From Gemmatimonas sp. UBA2094 (GTDB lineage Bacteria > Gemmatimonadota > Gemmatimonadetes > Gemmatimonadales > Gemmatimonadaceae), in NCBI GenBank assembly GCA_002331565.1, contig DCZC01000136.1, forward strand, positions 508 to 7,132: 6,625 bases of DNA, given 5' to 3'. Positions 1 to 4,310 of the stretch are shown in pieces (within the stretch, counting starts at the first letter, position 1; every line of letters begins with the position of its first letter). Below the pieces are notes generated by a model, which worked only from the letters and a program-made list of their open reading frames with translations, had not been told where the DNA came from and ran no database searches. Both the position numbers and the translations under genes were made by a program.

Positions 1-344
1 TCACGCACGACGCGCGCGCGCCCGGTGACGGCCACGTAGCTCTCCGTGGACGGGTCGAAGTAATGCAGGGCCACGCGCGGCTGCCGGATGATTTCCCGCA
101 CCTTGCGGGTGCGGGGGTTGGTGGCGAACCACACGCGCCACGCCGTGTCCGGCAGCAGCGGCTGCACGGTGCGGACCTGCGGCTGGTCGGCCCCATCGAC
201 GGTCACGAAGGTGGCATACCTCGCCGCGGCCGCGATGCGACGGGCAATGGAATCGAGCCGCGCCGGCGCCGCTTGGGCGGGAAGCGTCGACGTCAGCGCC
301 AGAATGGCCGCCGACACGAGGGGAAGCCGTCGAAGAGCATGCAT
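1..344 (-). CDS. Exported pyridoxamine 5'-phosphate oxidase-like (GSP26-type) protein, C-terminus outside window
   Basis: Reading leftwards from the ATG at 344-342 gives 114 codons that run off the window at base 1, so the stop codon is not seen. Residues 1-25 look like a signal peptide: basic MHALRRLP, a hydrophobic stretch, then a cleavage-like AQA-A site. Residues about 32-114 match the start of a flavin-binding split barrel of the general stress protein 26 / Pyrid_ox_like type: a TFVTVDG strand, then VWFATNPRTRKVREI, then VALHYFDPSTESYVAVTGRARVV. In that family these segments form the FMN-binding barrel, and the proteins are flavin- or F420-type reductases/oxidases or stress proteins of mostly unknown substrate. 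Export is unusual for the group. No Shine-Dalgarno sequence precedes the ATG; a TAGTTT box lies at exactly -12 to -7, suggesting a leaderless mRNA. The gene is divergent from the transporter at 432. The family is fairly sure; the reaction is unknown. Confidence 0.85.
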   Translation of the reverse strand, partial: MHALRRLPLVSAAILALTSTLPAQAAPARLDSIARRIAAAARYATFVTVDGADQPQVRTVQPLLPDTAWRVWFATNPRTRKVREIIRQPRVALHYFDPSTESYVAVTGRARVVR

Positions 345-350
345 GCCGGA

Positions 351-356
351 AAACTA
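351..356 (-). promoter_or_regulatory. Candidate -10 box (TAGTTT) for the PNPOx-like gene
   Basis: On the minus strand TAGTTT occupies 356-351 and fits the minimal TAnnnT -10 pattern. Counting from the ATG at 344, it lies at exactly -12 to -7, so the predicted transcription start is the A of the start codon. No convincing -35 hexamer is visible at normal spacing. The gene also lacks a Shine-Dalgarno sequence, which agrees with a leaderless transcript. This is a positional inference only. Confidence 0.4.
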
Positions 357-366
357 TGCGACGCCT

Positions 367-420
367 CCGGCAAACGGCTTGCCGCGCATGGCTGGCAACG
401 GATTGCCGGCCGCATCCGTT
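367..420. repeat. Cluster of short inverted repeats in the divergent intergenic region
   Basis: Three dyads can be read directly. CGGCAA (368-373) and TTGCCG (379-384) enclose 5 nt. GGCAA (394-398) and TTGCC (403-407) enclose 4 nt; this pair has nearly the same sequence as the first, its centre is about 24.5 bp away, and it can extend two bases with a T-G wobble. AACGGAT (397-403) and ATCCGTT (414-420) enclose 10 nt and overlap the second dyad, so the two could not fold at once in RNA. The cluster ends 6 nt before the GGAG of the transporter. It could be a tandem operator for an unseen regulator of one or both divergent genes, or alternative hairpins in the transporter leader. Chance in GC-rich DNA is not excluded. 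Confidence 0.4.
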
Positions 421-431
421 CACCCGGAGAC

Positions 432-1727
432 ATGCCCACACCTCCCGCTACGCCCGCCTCGTCCGGCCCCCGCTGGACCATCCCCCTCGGTGCCGTGCTC
501 GTGCACCTGGGCATCGGCTCCGTCTACGCGTGGAGCACGCTCAACCGCCCCATCATCGCGGCGCTCCCCAGCCTGCCCTGGTGGGCCACGCCGCCCTACC
601 CCACCTTCACCAGTGCCCTCGTGCTGCTGGGCCTGAGCGCCGCCACGTGGGGACCTTGGGTAGAGCGCACCGGCGCCCGCACCGCCGCCCGCCTCGCCGC
701 GATCTGCTTCGCTGTCGGGCTCCTCGTGGGCGGACTCGGCCTCGTGCTGCAACAGCCGGTGCTGATGTTTCTCGGCATGGGCGTGCTGTGCGGCATCGGA
801 TGCGGCATCGGCTACATCGCGCCGGTGAGTACGCTCGTGAAGTGGTTTCCCGACCGGCGCGGCATGGCGACGGGCTTCGCCATCATGGGCTTCGGCGGAG
901 GCGCCTTCGTGGCCGGCTACGCCAACGCCTTCCTCATCGAGCGCGTGGGGGTCGCCAACACGCTCTTCGTGCTTGCTGCGGTGTACGTCGTCATCATGCT
1001 CGCCGGTGCGCAACTGCTGCGTCCGGCCCCCATTGCCACGCTCACCGACGTCAACATCCCCACGCCGTCCTCGGGCCCGGAGCTCCGCCGCCTTGGCTAC
1101 ACCCGCAGCGAGGCCGTGCGCACGCCGCAGTTCGCGCTGCTGTGGGGCATGCTGTGCGTGAACGTCACGGCCGGTATCGGCATTCTCGCGCAGGCCAGCC
1201 CCATGATGCAGGACCTGTTCGGCAAGACGCCCGCCGAGGCGGCCGCGGTGGTGGCGATGATCAGCGTCTTCAATGCCGGCGGTCGCCTGCTCTGGTCGAG
1301 CGCGTCCGATCTCATCGGCCGTCGCAACACGTATCTCGTGTTCTTCGGCGTGCAGTTCCTGCTCTTCCTGCTCATTCCGGTCCTCGCCCGCGAAGGCGCG
1401 TGGCTGCCGTTCCTCGTGTGCCTGCTGACCGTGTTCACGATGTACGGTGGCGGCTTCGCCACCATCCCGGCCTATCTCGCCGACCTGTTCGGCACCGCGT
1501 ACGTGGGCGCCATTCACGGCACTCTGCTCACGGCGTGGAGCGTCGCAGCGGTGCTGGGCCCGGTAATCATCACCGAGCTCTCGTCGCGGGCGAAGGCCGC
1601 TCTGCTCCCCGGCATGCCGCGGGTCGCCGTGTACGATCAGCCGTTGCAGCTGCTGGCGGGGCTGCTCGCGGCGGGGTTCGTCCTCACCCTGCTGGTGAAA
1701 CCCCTGCCCGCGAAAACCGCGCCCTGA
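432..1727 (+). CDS. OFA-family (oxalate/formate antiporter-like) major facilitator transporter
   Basis: This is a 431-aa inner-membrane transporter of about 12 hydrophobic segments, the usual MFS length. The OFA type is indicated by TM1 with HLGIGSVYAWS (about residues 25-35), the TM4-5 loop KWFPDRRGMATGFAIMGFGGGA (137 onward), the second-half opening RTPQFALLWGMLCVNVTAGIGI (TPQF at 231-234, NVTAG at 244-248), AGGRLLWSSASDLIGRRNTY (R285) and GAIHGTLLTAWS (about 360-370). OFA members move small organic anions such as oxalate, formate, lactate or pyruvate. The lysine that binds oxalate in OxlT TM11 appears to be tryptophan here (W369), so oxalate is doubtful. The ATG at 432 is chosen because TM1 begins about 14 residues later and GGAG (426-429) lies just upstream, though the 2-nt spacing is short. 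Earlier in-frame starts, such as 339, add a hydrophilic stretch that runs into the divergent gene. The substrate is unknown. Confidence 0.9.
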   Translation: MPTPPATPASSGPRWTIPLGAVLVHLGIGSVYAWSTLNRPIIAALPSLPWWATPPYPTFTSALVLLGLSAATWGPWVERTGARTAARLAAICFAVGLLVGGLGLVLQQPVLMFLGMGVLCGIGCGIGYIAPVSTLVKWFPDRRGMATGFAIMGFGGGAFVAGYANAFLIERVGVANTLFVLAAVYVVIMLAGAQLLRPAPIATLTDVNIPTPSSGPELRRLGYTRSEAVRTPQFALLWGMLCVNVTAGIGILAQASPMMQDLFGKTPAEAAAVVAMISVFNAGGRLLWSSASDLIGRRNTYLVFFGVQFLLFLLIPVLAREGAWLPFLVCLLTVFTMYGGGFATIPAYLADLFGTAYVGAIHGTLLTAWSVAAVLGPVIITELSSRAKAALLPGMPRVAVYDQPLQLLAGLLAAGFVLTLLVKPLPAKTAP

Positions 1728-1771
1728 GTGCACGGGCGCGGGGAAAAGCAGCCAACGGGGCGTCCGGAGCG

Positions 1772-1777
1772 TACATT
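1772..1777 (+). promoter_or_regulatory. Weak candidate -10 box (TACATT) for the small protein/amidohydrolase pair
   Basis: TACATT in the 75-bp gap after the transporter matches TAnnnT and would start RNA near 1784, giving a leader of about 19 nt that contains the GGAG ribosome-binding site. No recognisable -35 hexamer lies 16-18 bp upstream. Read-through from the transporter gene is equally possible, because no terminator is visible in the gap. Confidence 0.22.
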
Positions 1778-1793
1778 CGGCGCACCTCAACCC

Positions 1794-1797
1794 GGAG
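1794..1797 (+). promoter_or_regulatory. Ribosome-binding site (GGAG) deciding the start of the small secreted protein
   Basis: GGAG lies 5 nt before the ATG at 1803. The reading frame is open back to the transporter stop, but the 25 extra codons (1728-1802) look like intergenic sequence, and the signal peptide begins precisely at this ATG. Both facts fix the start at 1803. Confidence 0.65.
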
Positions 1798-1802
1798 CCT
1801 GC

Positions 1803-2273
1803 ATGAACTGTCGCGCGTTGGTTCAGAGTGCCGTGTGCGTATCGCTTGCCGCGCTGGTCGCCCCGGCATTGCACGCGCAGGCCAATCCACGCTTCGGGCG
1901 CTGGCTGCTCAAGAGCGATGCGCCGGCACCGGCCAGCAATATCATGACCTACGAGCCGTTCGGTGCGGCGGGCATGAAGGTCACCATTCAGTCGGTGAAC
2001 GCGAAGGGAGACACCACGCGCTGGTGGTACACCACCAACTTCGACGGCACCGACATGCCGGTGACCGGCAACGCGGGGCAGACGCACGCCAGCGTGCGTC
2101 CCGTATCGCCCCTCGTCAATGAGATTGTGAACAAGAAGGACGGCGCGGTGACGCAGCGGCTCACCAACGTGCTGTCGCCCGATCACAACACGATCGCCGT
2201 GATCTACATGCGTGAGGATACGCAGGGACGCACGACCGGCGTGACCTTCGCGACGTATCTTCGCATTCCCTGA
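1803..2273 (+). CDS. Small secreted protein of unknown function
   Basis: This is a 156-aa protein. Residues 1-25 form a Sec signal peptide (MNCR, then a hydrophobic core, then LHA before Q26). There is no proper lipobox at C12 or elsewhere, so it is probably soluble and periplasmic or secreted. The mature part opens with NPRFGRWLLKSDAPAPA (28-44), then MTYEPFGAAGMKVTIQS, a WWYTTNFDGTDMPVTG segment, and near the end NTIAVIYMREDTQGR. The alternating polar and hydrophobic strands suggest a small all-beta fold, perhaps lipocalin-like. Similar secreted proteins, beginning with a W-K/L-L-x-x-[AS]-K/D pattern followed by PAP and TYE, are familiar to me from Acidobacteriota and Gemmatimonadota, where they are annotated as hypothetical; that is recall, not a search. 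The amidohydrolase start follows the stop codon by only 13 nt, so the two are likely co-transcribed. No function can be assigned. Confidence 0.85.
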   Translation: MNCRALVQSAVCVSLAALVAPALHAQANPRFGRWLLKSDAPAPASNIMTYEPFGAAGMKVTIQSVNAKGDTTRWWYTTNFDGTDMPVTGNAGQTHASVRPVSPLVNEIVNKKDGAVTQRLTNVLSPDHNTIAVIYMREDTQGRTTGVTFATYLRIP

Positions 2274-2277
2274 CGCC

Positions 2278-2281
2278 GGAG
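2278..2281 (+). promoter_or_regulatory. Ribosome-binding site (GGAG) of the amidohydrolase
   Basis: GGAG lies 5 nt before the ATG at 2287, the same spacing as for the upstream gene. It favours this ATG over the in-frame ATG at 2308, which would shorten the signal peptide by seven residues and has no such site. It sits inside the 13-nt gap after the previous stop, as expected in an operon. Confidence 0.65.
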
Positions 2282-2286
2282 TTCCG

Positions 2287-3867
2287 ATGCGGCCGCTCCC
2301 CCATGTCATGCGCGCAACGCTGCTGGTGTCGGCGCTGCTGAATCCCGGCGTGCTCGCAGCGCAGCGTGCGCGCTACGACGTGATCCTGCGCGGTGGCACG
2401 GTCATCGACGGCACCGGCGCCGCACCGCGACGCGCCGACGTGGCCATCCGGGGCGACCGCATCGTCCTCGTGGGCGACGTGCGCAGCGCCGACGCGCGGG
2501 TGGTGGTCGACGTGAGCGGCCGGATGGTGGCGCCGGGATTCATCAACGTGCACAGTCACGCCGATCGCGGCGGGCTGCCCACGGCGGCGAACCTTCTGTC
2601 GCAGGGGGTGACCACGGTACTCATGAACGCCGACGGCAGCGGCGACGTGGCGCTCGGCGCGCAGCTCGATTCGCTCGCGGCCCGCGGGCTCGCGATCAAC
2701 GCGGCCGCGAGTGTGCCGTTCAACAGCATCTGGAGTACCGTCGTCGGCCGCAGCGATGTGCGCCCCACCGAGGCACAGATCGCGCGCATGCAGCAGCTGG
2801 TGACCACGGGCCTCGAGGCGGGCGCGTTCGGCGTGTCGGCGGGACTCGACTACAAGCCGGCGTATTTCGCCACGGTGGACGAAGTAAACCGCATCCTCGC
2901 CGTCGCCACATCGTGGGGCACGTTCTTCACCAACCACGACCGCATCACGCCGGAGAGCGGCTTCAGCTCCACGGCCGGGATGCAGGAAACCATGCGGATC
3001 GGGTTCGCGACCGGCATGGTGCCCGTCTTCACGCACATGAAACTGCAGGGGCGCGAACAGGGCCGCGCGCGCCTGATGCTCGACACGATGCACACCGAGA
3101 CGCGGCGGGGCCGCTGGGTGGCCGGCGACGTGTATCCCTATCTCGCGGGCCAGACGATGCTCGCAGCGCTCATCGTTCCGGGGTGGGCGCAGGACGGCGG
3201 CATCGAGGCTATGCGCGCGCGCTTTCGTGACCCTGCCTTGCGCGCCCGCATCATCGCCGAAGCCAACGACGCCATCGCCGCCCGCTTCACGGGGGCCGCC
3301 GGCATTCTGCTCAACGACGACGGCACCTCGCTGCAGCAGGTCATGGATCGCGAGCAGATCGCTTCTCCCGGCGAGGCCGTCGTTCGCGTGCTCGAAAACC
3401 GCATGCCGAGCGCCATTCTGGGGTTCGGCGCCGAAGCGGATCTCGTGCAACTCCTCGCCGATCCCGATCTGGCCATCGCGTGCGACTGCGATGCGATGCG
3501 CCCCGAGCGGGTATCACACCCCCGCTACTTCGGCACGTTTCCGCGCGTGCTCGGCCGCTACGTGCGCGAGCAGCGCGTCCTGAGCTGGCAGGCGGCCATT
3601 CGGAAGATGACGCAGCTACCGGCGTCGCTCATGGGTCTGTCCGATCGCGGGCGGCTGGCCGCGGGCATGCTGGCCGACGTGGTGGTGTTCGACAGTGCCA
3701 CGGTGATCGATCGCGCCACCTACGCGCAGCCCACCACGCCGTCGCTCGGGATCGAGCAGGTGCTCGTGAACGGCGTCTTCGCCGTGCGCGACGGTACGGT
3801 GACTGGGGTGCAGGCAGGGCGTGCGCTGCGCCGCACCCGCGCCATGATCAGCCGCCGTCCTCGGTAA
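2287..3867 (+). CDS. Exported amidohydrolase, N-acyl-D-amino-acid deacylase (D-aminoacylase) family
   Basis: This is a 526-aa protein, close to the usual size for the D-aminoacylase (COG3653) branch of the amidohydrolase superfamily, which cleaves N-acyl-D-amino acids and related amides. Residues 1-25 form a signal peptide ending LAAQ, so it acts outside the cytoplasm. The small N-terminal beta domain has the DVILRGGTVIDGTG start. The TIM barrel carries the metal motif H89-S-H91 in INVHSHAD, H217 in TNHD, H250 in FTHMK, and D400 in IACDCD as the likely catalytic aspartate. The signature GTFPRVLGRYVRE (416-428), then RKMTQLPASLMGL, DRGRLAAGMLADVVVFD and VLVNG, closes the family pattern. The cysteine that bridges zinc in Alcaligenes D-aminoacylase (in a GNCG motif) is absent: the loop reads NADG (114-117). 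The only cysteines, C399 and C401, flank D400. The C-terminus is arginine-rich and overlaps the convergent gene. The family is sure; the substrate is not. Confidence 0.93.
   Translation: MRPLPHVMRATLLVSALLNPGVLAAQRARYDVILRGGTVIDGTGAAPRRADVAIRGDRIVLVGDVRSADARVVVDVSGRMVAPGFINVHSHADRGGLPTAANLLSQGVTTVLMNADGSGDVALGAQLDSLAARGLAINAAASVPFNSIWSTVVGRSDVRPTEAQIARMQQLVTTGLEAGAFGVSAGLDYKPAYFATVDEVNRILAVATSWGTFFTNHDRITPESGFSSTAGMQETMRIGFATGMVPVFTHMKLQGREQGRARLMLDTMHTETRRGRWVAGDVYPYLAGQTMLAALIVPGWAQDGGIEAMRARFRDPALRARIIAEANDAIAARFTGAAGILLNDDGTSLQQVMDREQIASPGEAVVRVLENRMPSAILGFGAEADLVQLLADPDLAIACDCDAMRPERVSHPRYFGTFPRVLGRYVREQRVLSWQAAIRKMTQLPASLMGLSDRGRLAAGMLADVVVFDSATVIDRATYAQPTTPSLGIEQVLVNGVFAVRDGTVTGVQAGRALRRTRAMISRRPR
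3848..3867. other. 20-bp convergent (tail-to-tail) gene overlap
   Basis: The amidohydrolase stop is TAA at 3865-3867 and the NTF2-like stop, on the other strand, is TGA at 3850-3848. The last codons of each gene therefore lie inside the other. No hairpin-plus-T-tract terminator is seen on either side, so the two transcripts probably have complementary 3' ends. Confidence 0.85.
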
Positions 3868-4237
3868 ACGTCTCGCGCACGATTTCCCACCCCATCGCGC
3901 CGAGCTTCCACTCGGCCGTGTAGCGCCCTTCCTGCTCGTGCGCGCGGCCGTTCACGCGCCACCGTCCCACCCAATGCCCGACTTCGTGGGCAGTGGTGCC
4001 GGACGGATCCACGGTCACCTGCTCGGGAGTGCGCACGTAGCCACCGAAGCCCTTGGTGCGCATCTGGGCTTCCCACGCGTCGATGTTGGCGGTCCGTCCG
4101 CGCAGCACCGGCCCTCCGGCCACGGCGACCTCCACGTCATCGCTCATGAAGGTGCAGACGTATTGCGCGTCGAGTGAGGCGATGGCGGCGTTGGACTGCC
4201 GGCGCAGCGCGCGGATGTCGGCGGAGTGGTCTCGCAT
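3848..4237 (-). CDS. NTF2/SnoaL-like (DUF4440-type) small protein
   Basis: This is a 129-aa cytoplasmic protein without a signal peptide, of normal length for a cone-shaped NTF2-like fold. Visible features are the N-terminal helix SADIRALRRQSNAAIASLDA, then a FMSDDVEVAVAGGPVLRGRTAN segment (30-51) of the kind seen in DUF4440/SnoaL-like proteins (strand, D-D-V, then a G-R turn), a W55-containing helix, and C-terminal strands with TTAHEVGHWVGRWRV, EGRYTAEWKL and GWEIVRETF. Such folds serve as isomerases, hydrolases or ligand-binding proteins, and sequence alone does not say which. The frame also permits a GTG start at 4252, but that would place TATAAT inside the coding region. The ATG at 4237 sits exactly where RNA from that box would begin, so it is preferred. 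The last 20 bp overlap the amidohydrolase on the other strand. DUF5916 lies upstream on the same strand, 73 bp away. Confidence 0.85.
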   Translation of the reverse strand: MRDHSADIRALRRQSNAAIASLDAQYVCTFMSDDVEVAVAGGPVLRGRTANIDAWEAQMRTKGFGGYVRTPEQVTVDPSGTTAHEVGHWVGRWRVNGRAHEQEGRYTAEWKLGAMGWEIVRETFTEDGG

Positions 4238-4243
4238 GGTCGG

Positions 4244-4249
4244 ATTATA
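4244..4249 (-). promoter_or_regulatory. Consensus -10 box (TATAAT) for the NTF2-like gene
   Basis: On the minus strand TATAAT occupies 4249-4244, a full match to the sigma-70 -10 consensus in very GC-rich surroundings. It lies at exactly -12 to -7 from the ATG at 4237, so the expected transcription start is the A of ATG and the mRNA would have no leader. No Shine-Dalgarno sequence is present. The -35 region (around 4267-4272) reads GTGGGT and is poor. Confidence 0.6.
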
Positions 4250-4310
4250 CACGCCGACCGCTCACGACCCACACCCCTGCACCGAAGGGGAAACCCGCAC
4301 CTCTCGCGCG

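Noticed and set aside
9..25. Alternating CG run, possible Z-DNA or repeat
   Set aside because: It is short and fully explained by the codons for G-R-A-R-V-V in the PNPOx-like gene.
63..431. N-terminal extension of the transporter frame upstream of 432
   Set aside because: The extension is hydrophilic, runs opposite the PNPOx-like gene, and leaves the signature TM1 far from the N-terminus. The ATG at 432 fits the family.
356..2122. 588-aa plus-strand open frame overlapping the transporter
   Set aside because: Arginine/histidine/alanine-rich out-of-frame reading of the transporter, with no membrane segments or motifs.
420..2309. 629-aa open frame on the minus strand across the transporter and the small protein
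   Set aside because: The translation is rich in R, G, H, A and E with no fold-like pattern, and it lies opposite two clear genes. It is the usual antisense frame of GC-rich coding DNA.
2161..3450. 429-aa open frame on the minus strand opposite the amidohydrolase
   Set aside because: Same low-complexity composition, and no recognisable domain or start signal. The plus-strand amidohydrolase explains the region.
4238..4252. GTG start at 4252 for the NTF2-like gene
   Set aside because: It would put a perfect TATAAT inside the coding sequence and has no ribosome-binding site. The ATG at 4237 agrees with a leaderless promoter.
4287..4296. GGGGAAACCC as a terminator after the DUF5916 gene
   Set aside because: The stem is only 3 bp and there is no T-tract on the transcribed strand.
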